Source: Pseudomonas resinovorans NBRC 106553
GTDB taxonomy: Bacteria; Pseudomonadota; Gammaproteobacteria; Pseudomonadales; Pseudomonadaceae
NCBI RefSeq assembly: GCF_000412695.1
Contig: NC_021499.1
Coordinates: forward strand, 4,030,001-4,094,000
Reading direction: 5' to 3'
DNA length: 64,000 nucleotides
Each line of letters starts with the position of its first letter. The stretch's first letter is position 1. This document shows, piece after piece, positions 8,242 to 21,553 of this stretch. Under the pieces are notes generated by a model. The model was given only the letters and a program-made list of their open reading frames with translations. It was not told where the DNA came from and ran no database searches. The position numbers and the translations under genes are program-made.

Positions 8242-10068
8242 ATGCGTCGTCTCGCCATCCTGCTTATCGGCCTGCTGGCCCAACCCTGCTTCGCCAGCCT
8301 TATCGAAAGCCACGGTTACGCACAGTTCGGCGCACTGAAGTACCCCGCCAACTTCGAGCATTTCGACTGGGTCAACGCCAACGCCCCCAAGGGCGGCACC
8401 CTGCGGGTCATGGCCTTCGGCACCTTCGACACACTCAACCCCTACACCTTCAAGGGCACCAGCCCGGTGTCCACGCCGAACTTCCTGCAGTACGGCGTGA
8501 CCGAGCTGAACGAACCACTGATGGTGGGCACCGGCCAGTACGATCCCTCGGGGGACGAGCCCGCGTCGAGCTATGGCCTGATCGCCAAGAGCGTGGAATA
8601 CAGCGAAGACCGCAGCTGGGTGGTATTCAACCTGCGCGAGGAAGCGCGCTTCCACGATGGCAAGCCGATCACCGCCTTCGATGTCGCCTTCTCCTACCGT
8701 ACCCTGGTGAAGAACGGCCACCCGCAGTACCGCACCAGCCTGCAGGAAGTCAAAAGGGTCGACATCCTCAACCGCCACCGCATCCGCTTCGTCCTCAAGC
8801 GCGCCGGCAACCCGCTGCTGATCCTGCGCCTTGGCGAGATGCCGGTGCTGCCCCAGCACTACTGGAAAGGTCGTGACTTCAAGGCCACCACCTTCGAAGC
8901 GCCGCTGGGCAGCGGCCCCTACCGCATCACCCAGGTCAAGCCCGGACGCAGCCTGGTGTTCGAGCGGGTCAAGGACTGGTGGGGCGAGAAGCTGCCGGTC
9001 AATCGCGGCAAGTACAACTTCGATCGAGTGGAAGTGGAGTTCTACCGCGACAGCAACGTCGCCTTCGAGGCGTTCAAGGCCGGCGAGTTCGACTTCTACA
9101 TCGAGCACCAGGCAAAGAACTGGGCCAATGGCTATCGTTTCCCGGCCATCGCCCGTGGCGAGGTGATACGCGCCGAAATCCCCCACCAGATCCCGACCCA
9201 GACCCAGGCCCTGTTCATGAACGGCCGGCGCGCGGTGTTCGAGGATCGCCGGGTGCGCGAAGCCATGGGCTTGATGTTCGACTTCGAATGGACCAACCGG
9301 ACCCTCTTCAACAACGCCTACATGCGCGCCTCCAGCTATTACCCGAACAGCGAGTTCAGCGCCGTGGGCAAGCCCGAGGGGCACGAATGGCTGCTGCTCT
9401 CGCCGCACCGCAAGACGTTGCCGGACGCCCTCTTCACCCAACCCTTCCAGGTACCCACCACCGAAGGTCGCGGCATTCCCCGGGAAACCCTTCGCCGCGC
9501 CCTGGGTCTATTGGCCGACGCCGGCTGGAAGTTGTCCGGCCAGCGCCTGGTGAATGATCGCGGCGAACCGCTGCGCTTCGAGATCCTGCTGGTCAACCCG
9601 AACCTTGAACGCATCCTCCAGCCCTACCGCGAAAACCTGGCCGATATCGGCATCGACGTCAGCCTGCGCACGGTGGACCGCGCCCAGTACAAGCAGCGCC
9701 TGGACCACTTCGACTACGACATGATCCTGATGACCCTGCCCCAGACCCTGAGCCCGGGCCTCGAGCAATACCTCTACTTCCATTCCAGCCAGGTAGGCGT
9801 GAAGGGCAGCAAGAACTACGCGGGCGTGGCCAACCCGGTGGTCGACGAGATGATCGACAAGCTGCTCGGCGCCCAGAGCCGCGACGAACAATTGGCCGCA
9901 GCGCGGGCCCTGGACCGCACCCTGCTCTGGGAGCACTACAGCATCCCCAACTGGTACATCAACTATCACCGCCTGGCGTACCGCAACCGGTTCGCCTTCG
10001 TCACCACGCCGCCCTATACCCTGGGCCTGCGTGCCTGGTGGCTGAAGCCCACGGAGAACACCCGATGA
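8242..10068 (+). CDS. nppA1: Peptide ABC transporter, periplasmic binding protein 1 (YejA/NppA1-like)
   Basis: A 608-residue family 5 (SBP_bac_5) extracellular solute-binding protein. The N-terminus MRRLAILLIGLLAQPCFAS is a signal peptide. The protein resembles YejA, the binding component of the importer for microcin C-like and other oligopeptides. It is the first of five genes; its stop overlaps the next start as ATGA. The order SBP-SBP-permease-permease-double ATPase matches P. aeruginosa nppA1A2BCD (PA1811-PA1807), which imports peptidyl nucleoside antibiotics. The name rests on synteny and family. Confidence 0.9.
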   Translation: MRRLAILLIGLLAQPCFASLIESHGYAQFGALKYPANFEHFDWVNANAPKGGTLRVMAFGTFDTLNPYTFKGTSPVSTPNFLQYGVTELNEPLMVGTGQYDPSGDEPASSYGLIAKSVEYSEDRSWVVFNLREEARFHDGKPITAFDVAFSYRTLVKNGHPQYRTSLQEVKRVDILNRHRIRFVLKRAGNPLLILRLGEMPVLPQHYWKGRDFKATTFEAPLGSGPYRITQVKPGRSLVFERVKDWWGEKLPVNRGKYNFDRVEVEFYRDSNVAFEAFKAGEFDFYIEHQAKNWANGYRFPAIARGEVIRAEIPHQIPTQTQALFMNGRRAVFEDRRVREAMGLMFDFEWTNRTLFNNAYMRASSYYPNSEFSAVGKPEGHEWLLLSPHRKTLPDALFTQPFQVPTTEGRGIPRETLRRALGLLADAGWKLSGQRLVNDRGEPLRFEILLVNPNLERILQPYRENLADIGIDVSLRTVDRAQYKQRLDHFDYDMILMTLPQTLSPGLEQYLYFHSSQVGVKGSKNYAGVANPVVDEMIDKLLGAQSRDEQLAAARALDRTLLWEHYSIPNWYINYHRLAYRNRFAFVTTPPYTLGLRAWWLKPTENTR

Positions 10069-11912
10069 GCAAAACGCTGCGCACCCTCTGCCTGCAAGGC
10101 TGCGGTGCACTGTTGCTATCCCTGGCCGGTCTGGCACTGGCCGAGCCCAAGCACGCCATCACCCTCTACGACGAGCCCGCCAAGTACCCGGCGGACTTCA
10201 CCCACTTCTCCTGGGTCAACCCGGACGCCCCCAAGGGCGGCGTCCTGCGCCTTTCCGGCGTCGGCGGCTTCGATAGCCTCAACCCGTTCATTCCCAAGGG
10301 CAACGCAGCCGACCAGCTCGGCCTGATCTACGACAGCCTGACCTTCCACTCCCCCGACGAGCCCTTCACCGAGTACGGCCTGCTCGCCGAGAAGATCGAG
10401 AAGGCCCCGGACAACAGTTACGTGCGCTTCCTGCTCAACCCCAAGGCGCGCTTCCATGACGGCCAGCCGGTCACGGCCGAGGACGTGGTGTTCACCTTCA
10501 ACACCCTGCTCGAACATGGCGACCCCATGTACCGCCATTACTACGCCGACGTCGCCAAGGTGGAAGCCGAGGACAAGCTGAGCGTGCGCTTCGACTTCAA
10601 GCATTCCGGCAACCGCGAGCTGCCGCTGATCCTCGGCCAGATCCAGATCCTGTCTAAACACTTCTGGGAAGGCCGCGACTTCACCAAGACCAACATGGAC
10701 GCGCCGGTGGGCAGCGGCCCCTACCGCATCACCAAGGTGGATGCCGGCCGCTCGATCCACTACGAGCGCGTCAAGGACTGGTGGGCCAAGGACCTGCCGG
10801 TCACCCGTGGCTACTACAACTTCGACGGCATCACCGTGGACTACTACCGCGACATGTCGGTAGCCCTGGAAGCCTTCAAGGCCGGCCAGTTCGACTTCAA
10901 CCTGGAGTACTCGGCCAAGGACTGGGCCACCGGCTACGACGGCCCGGCGCTGCGCAGCGGCAAGATCGTCAAGGAATCCCTCGCCAACCATAACCCGACC
11001 GGCATGCAGGGCTTCGCCTTCAACATCCGCCGACCGGTGTTCCAGGACCGCCGGGTACGCGAGGCCATCGGCCTGCTGTTCGACTTCGAGTGGGCCAACA
11101 AGCAACTCTTCTTCGGCTCCTACAAGCGCACCAGCAGCTATTTCGAGAACTCCGAAATGGCCTCCCACGAGATGCCCGACGCCGACGAGCTGAAGATTCT
11201 GGAACCGTTGCGCGACCAGGTTCCGGCGGAAGTCTTCACCCAGGTGTTCAAGCCGCCGGTCAGCGACGGCAGCGGCATCATTCGCGACCAGAAGCGCCGC
11301 GCCTACCAGCTGCTGATGGACGCCGGCTTCAAGATCGAGAACGACAAGATGGTTGGTCCCGACGGCAAGCCGCTGGCCTTCGAGATCATGATCGCCCAGG
11401 CCAACCTGGAGCGGGTGATCCTGCCGTTCAAGCGCAACCTCGCGGAACTGGGCATCGACATGCAGATCCGTCGCGTGGACGTTTCCCAGTACATCAACCG
11501 CCTGCGCTCGCGGGACTTCGACATGATCCCGGCCACCTGGGGCCAATCCAACTCGCCGGGCAACGAGCAGATGGAGTTCTGGCACTCGCGCAGCGCCGAC
11601 AGCCCCGGCAGCCGCAACTTCATCGGCCTGCGCGACCCGGCCATCGACAAGCTGGTGGAAGGCCTGATCCGCGCCGATTCCCGGCAAAGCCTGGTGGAAC
11701 ACGCCCGTGCCCTGGACCGCGTGCTGCTCTGGGGCCACTACGTGGTGCCCAACTACTACGTCGACACCTACCGCGTGGCCTACTGGAACCAGCTCCAGCG
11801 CCCGGAGCACACGCCGCTCTACGACTACAGCCTGATGACCTGGTGGCAGAAACCTGGCGCGGAAACTGCTAGCCAGTCGGAGCAATCCTCTTCCGAGCCG
11901 GATAACCAGTAA
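10065..11912 (+). CDS. nppA2: Peptide ABC transporter, periplasmic binding protein 2 (YejA/NppA2-like)
   Basis: A 615-residue paralogue of the preceding binding protein, with a signal peptide ending near [10 protein letters not shown]. It shares with its neighbour the segments YPADFTHF-, APKGG, RFHDG and GSGPYRI, so the pair arose by tandem duplication and then diverged. The start ATG lies in the ATGA overlap with the stop of the upstream gene. Its own stop overlaps the permease start (TAATG). Two binding proteins feeding one permease would widen the peptide range. Confidence 0.9.
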   Translation: MSKTLRTLCLQGCGALLLSLAGLALAEPKHAITLYDEPAKYPADFTHFSWVNPDAPKGGVLRLSGVGGFDSLNPFIPKGNAADQLGLIYDSLTFHSPDEPFTEYGLLAEKIEKAPDNSYVRFLLNPKARFHDGQPVTAEDVVFTFNTLLEHGDPMYRHYYADVAKVEAEDKLSVRFDFKHSGNRELPLILGQIQILSKHFWEGRDFTKTNMDAPVGSGPYRITKVDAGRSIHYERVKDWWAKDLPVTRGYYNFDGITVDYYRDMSVALEAFKAGQFDFNLEYSAKDWATGYDGPALRSGKIVKESLANHNPTGMQGFAFNIRRPVFQDRRVREAIGLLFDFEWANKQLFFGSYKRTSSYFENSEMASHEMPDADELKILEPLRDQVPAEVFTQVFKPPVSDGSGIIRDQKRRAYQLLMDAGFKIENDKMVGPDGKPLAFEIMIAQANLERVILPFKRNLAELGIDMQIRRVDVSQYINRLRSRDFDMIPATWGQSNSPGNEQMEFWHSRSADSPGSRNFIGLRDPAIDKLVEGLIRADSRQSLVEHARALDRVLLWGHYVVPNYYVDTYRVAYWNQLQRPEHTPLYDYSLMTWWQKPGAETASQSEQSSSEPDNQ

Positions 11913-12997
11913 TGCTCGCCTACATACTGCGTCGACTGCTGCTGATCATCCCCACCCTGTTCGGCATCCTGCTGATCAACTTCATCATCATCCAGACCGC
12001 CCCGGGCGGCCCGGTGGAGCAGATGATCGCCAAGCTGGAGGGCTTCGATGCCGCCGCCGGCGGGGCCACCGGACGCATCTCCGGAGGTGGCGCCGAAGTC
12101 GCCACGGCAGGTTCCAACTACCGCGGCGCCCAGGGCCTGGACCCGGAGCTGGTGGCCGAGATCGAGAAGATGTACGGCTTCGACAAGCCGGCACCGGAAC
12201 GCTTCTGGCTGATGATCAGCAACTACCTCAGGCTGGACTTCGGCAACAGCTTCTTCCGTGACGCCAAGGTCACCGACCTGATCCTGGAGAAACTACCGGT
12301 GTCCATCTCCCTCGGGCTCTGGAGCACCCTGATCATGTACCTGGTGTCCATCCCGCTGGGCATCGCCAAGGCCGTGCGCCACGGCAGCGCCTTCGACGTC
12401 TGGAGCAGCACCGCGATCATCGTCGGCTACGCCGTACCGGCCTTCCTCTTCGCCATCCTGCTGATCGTGCTCTTCGCCGGCGGCAGCTATTTCGACTGGT
12501 TCCCGCTACGCGGCCTGACCTCGAACAACTTCGAGGAGCTCAGCCTGGGCGGCAAGCTGCTCGACTACTTCTGGCACCTGGCCCTGCCGGTGACCGCCCT
12601 GGTGATCGGCAACTTCGCCACCCTCACCCTGCTGACCAAGAACAGCTTCCTCGACGAGATCAACAAGCAATACGTGACCACTGCCCGCGCCAAGGGCCTG
12701 TCGGAGAACCGCGTCCTCTACGGCCACGTGTTCCGCAACGCCATGCTGCTGATCATCGCCGGCTTCCCGGCGGCCTTCATCGGCATCTTCTTCACCGGCT
12801 CCTTGCTGATCGAGGTGATCTTCTCCCTCGACGGGCTGGGCCTGATGAGCTTCGAATCCGCCCTCAACCGCGACTATCCGGTGGTGTTCGGCACCCTCTT
12901 CATCTTCACCTTGCTGGGACTGGTCGTGAAACTGATCGGCGATCTCACCTACACCCTGGTCGACCCGCGTATCGACTTCGAAAGCCGGGAGGGTTGA
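11912..12997 (+). CDS. nppB: Peptide ABC transporter permease (YejB/NppB-like)
   Basis: A 361-residue inner-membrane permease of the DppB/OppB type. [19 protein letters not shown] is the conserved first membrane helix, and several more hydrophobic segments follow. The EAA loop, which contacts the ATPase, includes [22 protein letters not shown]. It overlaps the upstream gene by one base and is followed after 2 bases by the second permease. Confidence 0.94.
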   Translation: MLAYILRRLLLIIPTLFGILLINFIIIQTAPGGPVEQMIAKLEGFDAAAGGATGRISGGGAEVATAGSNYRGAQGLDPELVAEIEKMYGFDKPAPERFWLMISNYLRLDFGNSFFRDAKVTDLILEKLPVSISLGLWSTLIMYLVSIPLGIAKAVRHGSAFDVWSSTAIIVGYAVPAFLFAILLIVLFAGGSYFDWFPLRGLTSNNFEELSLGGKLLDYFWHLALPVTALVIGNFATLTLLTKNSFLDEINKQYVTTARAKGLSENRVLYGHVFRNAMLLIIAGFPAAFIGIFFTGSLLIEVIFSLDGLGLMSFESALNRDYPVVFGTLFIFTLLGLVVKLIGDLTYTLVDPRIDFESREG

Positions 12998-12999
12998 GC

Positions 13000-14019
13000 A
13001 TGGACCTCTCCCCTATCAACCGTCGCCGCTTCGAGCGCTTCAAGGCCAACAAGCGCGGCTGGTGGTCGCTCTGGCTGTTCCTGGTGCTGTTCATCCTCAG
13101 CCTGGGGGCGGAGCTGATCGCCAACGACAAGCCACTGGCCGTCAGCTTCGACGGCCAGTGGTACTTCCCGGTGCTCAAGCGCTATCCGGAAACCACCTTC
13201 GGTGGCGAGTTCCCCCTGGAGGCGAACTACAAGACGCCCTACATCCGCGAGCTGATCGAGTCCGGCAAGGGCCGGATGATCTGGGCGCCGATCCCCTTCA
13301 GCTACGACACCATCAACTACGACCTCAAGGTGCCGGCACCCGCGCCACCCTCGGCGGAAAACTGGCTGGGTACCGACGACCAGGGCCGCGACGTGATGGC
13401 GCGGGTCATCTACGGCTTCCGCGTGTCGGTGCTCTTCGCCCTGACCCTGACCCTGCTGAGCTCCATCATCGGGGTCATCGCAGGTGCCCTGCAGGGCTTC
13501 TACGGCGGCTGGGTTGACCTCGTCGGCCAGCGTTTCCTGGAGATCTGGTCGGGCCTGCCGGTGCTCTATCTGCTGATCATCCTCGCCAGCTTTGTGCAGC
13601 CGAACTTCTGGTGGCTGCTGGGCATCATGCTGCTGTTCTCCTGGATGAGCCTGGTGGACGTGGTGCGCGCCGAGTTCCTCCGTGGCCGCAACCTGGAGTA
13701 CGTGCGCGCGGCTCGCGCGCTGGGCATGCAGAACGGCGCCATCATGTTCCGCCACATCCTGCCCAATGCCATGGTCTCCACCATGACCTACATGCCCTTC
13801 ATCCTCACGGGCGCCATCGGCACCCTGACCGCGCTGGACTTCCTCGGCTTCGGCCTGCCGCCGGGCGCACCGTCCCTGGGCGAGCTGGTGGCCCAGGGCA
13901 AATCCAACCTGCAGGCACCCTGGCTCGGCATCTCCGCCTTCGTGGTACTGGCGGCCATGCTGACCCTGCTGGTGTTCATCGGCGAAGCCGCGCGCGATGC
14001 CTTCGACCCGAGGAAGTGA
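13000..14019 (+). CDS. nppC: Peptide ABC transporter permease (YejE/NppC-like)
   Basis: A 339-residue permease of the DppC/OppC type. A cytoplasmic N-terminus (NRRRFERFKANKRGWWSL) is followed by a first helix, a large periplasmic loop up to about residue 120, and further helices. The EAA loop includes VRAARALGMQNGAIMFRHILPN. The ATG at 13000 is preferred to a TTG 6 bases earlier that overlaps the previous stop. One base separates its stop from the ATPase start. Confidence 0.93.
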   Translation: MDLSPINRRRFERFKANKRGWWSLWLFLVLFILSLGAELIANDKPLAVSFDGQWYFPVLKRYPETTFGGEFPLEANYKTPYIRELIESGKGRMIWAPIPFSYDTINYDLKVPAPAPPSAENWLGTDDQGRDVMARVIYGFRVSVLFALTLTLLSSIIGVIAGALQGFYGGWVDLVGQRFLEIWSGLPVLYLLIILASFVQPNFWWLLGIMLLFSWMSLVDVVRAEFLRGRNLEYVRAARALGMQNGAIMFRHILPNAMVSTMTYMPFILTGAIGTLTALDFLGFGLPPGAPSLGELVAQGKSNLQAPWLGISAFVVLAAMLTLLVFIGEAARDAFDPRK

Positions 14020-14020
14020 G

Positions 14021-15628
14021 ATGAGCGAGAACCTGATCGAAATCCGCGACCTCGCCGTCGAGTTCGTCACCGGCGACAAGACCCAGCGCGTGGTCGAAGG
14101 CATCAGCTTCGACATTCGCAAGGGCGAGACTCTGGCACTGGTGGGCGAAAGCGGCTCCGGCAAATCGGTGACGGCGCACTCCATCCTGCGCCTGTTGCAC
14201 TACCCCCTGGCGCGTCATCCCAGCGGCACCATCCACTACGCCGGCAAGGACCTCTTGAAGCTTCCGGAGGCCAAGCTGCGCGGCATTCGCGGCAACCGCA
14301 TCGCCATGGTCTTCCAGGAGCCGATGACCTCGCTCAACCCGCTGCACAATATCGAGAAGCAGATCAACGAGGTGCTCGCCCTGCACAAGGGGCTCACCGG
14401 CAAGGCCGCCACCCGGCGTACCCTGGAGCTGCTGGAGCTGGTGGGCATCCCCGAACCGCACAAGCGCCTGAAGGCCTTCCCCCACGAGCTCTCGGGTGGC
14501 CAGCGCCAACGGGTGATGATCGCCATGGCCCTGGCCAACGAGCCGGAACTGCTGATCGCCGACGAACCCACCACGGCCCTGGACGTCACCGTCCAGCTGA
14601 AAATCCTCGAGCTGCTCAAGGAACTGCAGGCGCGCCTGGGCATGGCCCTGCTGCTGATCAGCCATGATCTGAACCTGGTTCGGCGAATTGCGCATCGCGT
14701 ATGTGTCATGCAGCGCGGTTGTATCGTCGAACAAGCGTCGTGTGATGAGCTGTTCCATGCACCCAAGCATCCCTACACCCGGGAACTGCTCGGCGCAGAG
14801 CCTTCGGGCCGGCCGGCGGACAACCCCGTAGGGGGCCCGCTGCTGGAGGTCAAGGACCTGCGCGTGTGGTTCCCGATCAAGAAGGGGCTGCTGCGGCACA
14901 CCGTGGATCACGTCAAGGCCGTGGACGGCGTCAATTTCAGCCTGCCCCGGGGTCAGACCCTGGGGATCGTGGGCGAAAGCGGCTCCGGCAAGTCCACGCT
15001 GGGCCTGGCGATCCTCCGGTTGCTCGGCAGCCGGGGCGACATCCGCTTCCAGGGCCAAGCCCTGGACGGCCTGTCGCAGAAGGAAGTGCGGCCGTTTCGG
15101 CGCGAGATGCAGGTGGTCTTCCAGGACCCCTTCGGCAGTCTGAGCCCACGCATGTGCGTGGGCGACATTGTCGGCGAGGGCCTGCGGATCCACCGCATGG
15201 GCACCGAGGCGGAGCAGGAGCAGGCCATCATCGACGCGCTCCTGGAGGTAGGTCTGGACCCGGAAACCCGGAACCGCTACCCCCACGAGTTTTCCGGAGG
15301 GCAGCGGCAGCGGATTGCCATTGCCCGGGCATTGGTGCTGAAACCGGCACTGATCCTGCTGGACGAGCCCACCTCGGCGCTCGACCGGACGGTTCAGCGC
15401 CAAGTGGTGGAGTTGTTGCGCAGGCTACAGACCAAGTACGACCTGACCTACCTGTTCATCAGCCATGACCTGGCTGTGGTCCGGGCTCTGAGCCACCAGC
15501 TGATGGTGATCAAGCACGGTCAGGTGGTCGAACAGGGTCCGGCCGACGCCATTTTCGCCGCCCCGCAGCACAGCTATACGAAGCAGTTGCTGGAAGCCGC
15601 ATTCCTGGCTCCGGAAACTGCCCATTAA
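14021..15628 (+). CDS. nppD: Peptide ABC transporter ATP-binding protein, two fused ATPase domains (YejF/NppD-like)
   Basis: A 535-residue protein with two complete ABC domains in one chain, which powers the importer. Domain 1 has Walker A GESGSGKS, signature [12 protein letters not shown] and Walker B LLIADEPT. Domain 2 (from about residue 275) has [23 protein letters not shown] and [12 protein letters not shown]. Each domain carries the oligopeptide-transporter C-terminal extension ([16 protein letters not shown]). It is the last gene of the operon; fabI starts 19 bases later, so readthrough is possible. Confidence 0.95.
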   Translation: MSENLIEIRDLAVEFVTGDKTQRVVEGISFDIRKGETLALVGESGSGKSVTAHSILRLLHYPLARHPSGTIHYAGKDLLKLPEAKLRGIRGNRIAMVFQEPMTSLNPLHNIEKQINEVLALHKGLTGKAATRRTLELLELVGIPEPHKRLKAFPHELSGGQRQRVMIAMALANEPELLIADEPTTALDVTVQLKILELLKELQARLGMALLLISHDLNLVRRIAHRVCVMQRGCIVEQASCDELFHAPKHPYTRELLGAEPSGRPADNPVGGPLLEVKDLRVWFPIKKGLLRHTVDHVKAVDGVNFSLPRGQTLGIVGESGSGKSTLGLAILRLLGSRGDIRFQGQALDGLSQKEVRPFRREMQVVFQDPFGSLSPRMCVGDIVGEGLRIHRMGTEAEQEQAIIDALLEVGLDPETRNRYPHEFSGGQRQRIAIARALVLKPALILLDEPTSALDRTVQRQVVELLRRLQTKYDLTYLFISHDLAVVRALSHQLMVIKHGQVVEQGPADAIFAAPQHSYTKQLLEAAFLAPETAH

Positions 15629-15647
15629 CCAGAAGAGGATGAAGCAC

Positions 15648-16442
15648 ATGGGTTTTCTCGCCGGTAAGCGCGTACTGATCGTTGGCGTAGCCAGCAAACT
15701 GTCCATCGCATCGGGCATCGCTGCAGCCATGCATCGCGAAGGCGCCGAGCTCGCCTTCACCTACCAGAACGAAAAGCTGAAAGGCCGTGTGGAAGAGTTC
15801 GCCGCGAGCTGGGGCTCCAACGCCGACCTCTGCTTCCCCTGCGACGTGGCCAATGACGAAGAGATCACCGCGGTCTTCGAGGCCCTCGGCAAGAAGTGGG
15901 ATGGCCTGGACTGCATCGTCCACTCCGTCGGCTTCGCCCCGGGCGACCAACTGGACGGCGACTTCACCGAAGTCACCACCCGTGAGGGCTTTCGCATCGC
16001 CCACGACATCAGCGCCTACAGCTTCGTAGCCCTGGCCAAGGGCGGCCGTGAGCTGATGAAGGGCCGCAACGGCAGCCTGCTGACCCTGTCCTACCTGGGC
16101 GCCGAGCGCACCATGCCGAACTACAACGTGATGGGCATGGCCAAGGCCAGCCTGGAAGCCGGCGTCCGCTACCTGGCCGGCAGCCTCGGCCCGGAAGGCA
16201 CCCGCGTCAACGCCATCTCCGCCGGCCCCATCCGCACCCTGGCCGCTTCCGGCATCAAGAGCTTCCGCAAGATGCTCGCCGCCAACGAGAAGCAGACCCC
16301 CCTGCGCCGCAACGTGACCATCGAAGAAGTCGGCAACGCCGGCGCCTTCCTGTGCTCGGACCTGGCCTCGGGCATCAGCGGCGAGATCATGTACGTCGAC
16401 GGCGGTTTCAATACCACCGCCATGGGCAATATCGAAGACTGA
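15648..16442 (+). CDS. fabI: Enoyl-[acyl-carrier-protein] reductase, NADH
   Basis: The 264-residue short-chain dehydrogenase catalyses the last step of each fatty acid elongation cycle and is the triclosan target class. The catalytic Tyr159 and Lys166 lie in YNVMGMAKA, with the second conserved Tyr at about 149. The N-terminal glycine-rich segment [13 protein letters not shown] binds NADH. The start [13 protein letters not shown] is the conserved one, preceded by AGAGGATGAAGCAC; an ATG 9 bases upstream is also in frame. A strong terminator follows. Confidence 0.97.
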   Translation: MGFLAGKRVLIVGVASKLSIASGIAAAMHREGAELAFTYQNEKLKGRVEEFAASWGSNADLCFPCDVANDEEITAVFEALGKKWDGLDCIVHSVGFAPGDQLDGDFTEVTTREGFRIAHDISAYSFVALAKGGRELMKGRNGSLLTLSYLGAERTMPNYNVMGMAKASLEAGVRYLAGSLGPEGTRVNAISAGPIRTLAASGIKSFRKMLAANEKQTPLRRNVTIEEVGNAGAFLCSDLASGISGEIMYVDGGFNTTAMGNIED

Positions 16443-16456
16443 TAGTCGCCCTGACG

Positions 16457-16486
16457 AAAAAGCCCGCACATGTGCGGGCTTTTTTG
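16457..16486 (+). terminator. fabI terminator
   Basis: AAAAAGCCCGCAC pairs with GTGCGGGCTTTTTT; the U-run is on the plus strand, 15 bases after the fabI stop. The A-run on the other side could let it work in both directions. Confidence 0.9.
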
Positions 16487-16558
16487 TGGGTGCTCGTTGG
16501 CGCACGTGGATCTTGCGATCCTGCGGATGGGGCGCCGTGGACGTATCACCACACAAAG

Positions 16559-16583
16559 AAAAAAGGCCGCTTGCGCGGCCTTT
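16559..16583 (-). terminator. ppiD terminator
   Basis: AAAAGGCCGC and GCGGCCTTTTTTC (minus strand) form a stable stem with a U-run, 20 bases beyond the ppiD stop. Confidence 0.85.
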
Positions 16584-16603
16584 TCTCATCTGGCGGGGAT
16601 CGA

Positions 16604-18478
16604 TCAGAAACGCTCGATCTTCGCCTGCTCTTCCAACTGGCGGCGGAAGGCAGCGAAATCCTGCTGCCCGCTGCGCGAGGCGAGGAAGCGGCTGTACATC
16701 GCTTTTTCCTCTGCGGAGAGCTGCTCCTCGGGCTGGTTGACGCCGTTCAGGCGGATCACCACGAAGTCACCGTTGTTCAGTTTCACACCGGTGAACTCGG
16801 GCTTGTCCGCGGCAGCCGGCTTGGGCATGCGGAACAGCGACTGCAGCAGCAGCGGCTCGATCCCTTCCTGGCTGCGGGTGGCGGCTTCCACCACTTGCCA
16901 GGACTGGCCTTCGGCGGCTTGCTCGATCGGGGTCTTGCCTTCGCGCAGGCTGGCGATCAGGGCTTCGCCCTTGGCCTTGACGGCTTCGCTGGCTTTCTGG
17001 GCGACCAGATGCTCACGAATGCTGTCGGTGACCTTCTCCAGTGCCAGTTGCTCAGGCTTCTTGTGCTCCTTGACGCGCAGGACGACCACGGTGTCCGGGT
17101 CCAGCTCGATGGCCGAGCTGTTGGCGCCATCTTCCAGCACTTCCTGGCTGAAGGCGGCCTGGATGACCTGGCGATTGGCGGTAAGGCCTTCGCCACCTTC
17201 ACGACCGAAGGCCGCGCTGGTCCGCACTTCCAGGCCCAGTTCCTGGGCCGGCTGGGCCAGGTCGGAAGCCTCGAAGGCTGCGTCTTCCAGTTGCTTGCTC
17301 GCCTCGACGAAGCGCTGCTCGACCTGCTGGGTCTTGATGTCATGCACCAGCTTCGGCTTGAGGCTCTCGAAGCTCGGCACTTCAGGTGCCTGCACACCCA
17401 GCAGCTTGATCAGGTGCCAGCCGTACTGGGTACGCACCGGAGCCGAAACCTCGCCCTGCTTCAGCGCGTAAAGCGCCTCTTCGAAGGCGGGCTCATAGAC
17501 GCCTTGACCGGCGTAGCCCAGATCGCCGCCGTTGCTGGCCGAACCGGAGTCGTCGGAGAACTCCTTGGCCAGTGCGGCAAAGTCTTCACCCTTTTCCAGG
17601 CGCTGCTTGATCTGCTCGATCTTGGCCTTGGCCTGGTCCTCGTTCAGCTTGTCGCTCACTTCCACCAGGATGTGGGCGGCCTGACGCTGCTCGGCGAGGT
17701 TGCCGATCTCTTTCTGGTACAGGGCCTGGAGATCTTCGTCCTTGGCCTCGACCTGATCGAAGAAGGCGGCCTTCTTTAGTTCGACGTACTCGATCACGAC
17801 CTGCTCGGGGCTCATGAACTGGTCGATATGAGCTTCGTAGTAAGCCTTGATCTCGTCGTCGGACACGCTGACCGCAGCCGGGTCGGCCTTCAGGGTCAGG
17901 GTTGCGAAATCGCGGGTCTGCTTCTCGAGGTTGGCGAAGGTCTGGACCTCGGCATCGGTGACGAAACCGCTGCCGGCAAGACCAGCGCGCAGCTGGCCGA
18001 TCAGCATTTCCTGCTCGAGCATCTGGCGGAATTGCAGGCGGCTGTAGTTCATCTGGCGGATGACCTGGTCGAAGCGGTCGGCGTTGAACTTGCCGTCCAC
18101 CTGGAACTCCGGCGTCTGCAGGATGAGCTGGTCGAGGGCGGGCTGCGAGAAGGCGAAATCGGCTTTCTCGGCGCCCTGCAGCAGCAGCTTGCGTTCGATC
18201 AGGCTTTTCAGCGCCGCGTCACGCAGCAGGTTCTCGTCCAGCAGGGAAGCATCGAAGTCCTTGCCCAACTGCTGCTGCAACTGGCGACGCTGCATGTTCA
18301 CGGCTTCGTTCAGTTGGTCCAGGGTGATCTCGTCACCGTTGACCTCAGCCGCGTTCTGGCGATTGCTGGTGGCATTGAAAATGGCGTCGAAGCCGGTCAG
18401 CGCCAGCAGCATGATGATCACGCCAATGATGGTTTTGGCAATCCACCCCTGTGAATTGTCCCGAATGTTCTGCAGCAT
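16604..18478 (-). CDS. ppiD: Periplasmic chaperone / peptidyl-prolyl isomerase D
   Basis: A 624-residue protein anchored by one N-terminal membrane helix (about residues 15-35, IAKTIIGVIIMLLALTGF) with the rest in the periplasm, where it assists folding of exported proteins at the Sec translocon. A SurA-like N-terminal region is followed by a parvulin domain at about residues 260-360 (AAHILVEVSD, GGDLGYAGQG, GWHLIKL). The start MLQNIRDNSQGW is the conserved one; seven upstream codons are unsupported. It lies downstream of hupB, the standard lon-hupB-ppiD order. Confidence 0.96.
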   Translation of the reverse strand: MLQNIRDNSQGWIAKTIIGVIIMLLALTGFDAIFNATSNRQNAAEVNGDEITLDQLNEAVNMQRRQLQQQLGKDFDASLLDENLLRDAALKSLIERKLLLQGAEKADFAFSQPALDQLILQTPEFQVDGKFNADRFDQVIRQMNYSRLQFRQMLEQEMLIGQLRAGLAGSGFVTDAEVQTFANLEKQTRDFATLTLKADPAAVSVSDDEIKAYYEAHIDQFMSPEQVVIEYVELKKAAFFDQVEAKDEDLQALYQKEIGNLAEQRQAAHILVEVSDKLNEDQAKAKIEQIKQRLEKGEDFAALAKEFSDDSGSASNGGDLGYAGQGVYEPAFEEALYALKQGEVSAPVRTQYGWHLIKLLGVQAPEVPSFESLKPKLVHDIKTQQVEQRFVEASKQLEDAAFEASDLAQPAQELGLEVRTSAAFGREGGEGLTANRQVIQAAFSQEVLEDGANSSAIELDPDTVVVLRVKEHKKPEQLALEKVTDSIREHLVAQKASEAVKAKGEALIASLREGKTPIEQAAEGQSWQVVEAATRSQEGIEPLLLQSLFRMPKPAAADKPEFTGVKLNNGDFVVIRLNGVNQPEEQLSAEEKAMYSRFLASRSGQQDFAAFRRQLEEQAKIERF

Positions 18479-18541
18479 GGGTCCCCCAGAAACGGCCACA
18501 TTGAGTCGCGGCCGAGTAACGCGGGTAGAGTATCCGAATAT

Positions 18542-18572
18542 GAGAAAGGCGCATCCTAGGATGCGCCTTCTC
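18542..18572 (-). terminator. Palindromic hairpin between hupB and ppiD
   Basis: An almost perfect palindrome (GGCGCATCC / GGATGCGCC flanked by GAGAA / TTCTC) lies in the 212-base gap between the hupB stop and the ppiD start. It probably ends most hupB transcripts. A second stem (CCGGGT/ACCCGG) lies nearer the hupB stop. Confidence 0.6.
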
Positions 18573-18690
18573 GTAGCTTGCGGAGTCGGAGATTCGACAT
18601 CTCAGGCGGTTGGAAGGAGTCCTTCGCTTCCGCCTCTCCGCTCTCGGGCCGGGTTGAATCCGACCCGGTCGGGCAGAGCCCGAAAGACGC

Positions 18691-18963
18691 TTAGTTGACG
18701 GCGTCTTTCAGAGCTTTGCCGGCCTTGAAGCCAGGGATCTTGGCAGCGGCGATCTTGATCGGCTTGCCAGTCTGCGGGTTGCGGCCGGTGCGAGCAGCGC
18801 GCTCTTTAACGGCGAAAGTACCGAAGCCAACCAGGACAACGGAGTCACCAGCCTTCAGAGCGCCAGTAACGGATTCGATAACTGCGTCGAGCGCGCGGCC
18901 AGCTACAGCTTTCGGGATGTCAGCAGATGCGGCGATAGCATCAATCAGTTCCGACTTGTTCAC
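18691..18963 (-). CDS. hupB: DNA-binding protein HU-beta
   Basis: A 90-residue nucleoid protein of the HU/IHF family. [11 protein letters not shown] opens the helical dimer domain, and the conserved arm motif [23 protein letters not shown] follows, including the DNA-intercalating proline in RNPQTG. Length is exactly that of HU. It sits between lon and ppiD on the same strand and has its own strong sigma-70 promoter. Confidence 0.98.
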   Translation of the reverse strand: MNKSELIDAIAASADIPKAVAGRALDAVIESVTGALKAGDSVVLVGFGTFAVKERAARTGRNPQTGKPIKIAAAKIPGFKAGKALKDAVN

Positions 18964-19055
18964 TCTTAAGTCCCCTTATTTCTGTTGAGTTGTTTCTTAG
19001 TTGTTTGGTGTAAGCAAAGCGGGTGCTGGATGGCCTGCTAACACATAAGAGCCGC

Positions 19056-19085
19056 TTTATAACAAGGGCTCTAAAAATGTGTCAA
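19056..19085 (-). promoter_or_regulatory. Sigma-70 promoter of hupB
   Basis: On the minus strand a perfect -35 TTGACA (19080-19085) and -10 TATAAA (19056-19061) are separated by 18 bases, about 95 bases upstream of hupB and just after the lon stop. This explains high hupB expression independent of lon. Confidence 0.8.
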
Positions 19086-19098
19086 GAAAGCCCCCCGG

Positions 19099-21495
<2,397 letters not shown>

Positions 21496-21553
21496 GGTAT
21501 CAGCTCTACGGCGGCCCTCAGGCCGTAAACAGATGGGAAAACCCTTGGACCTA

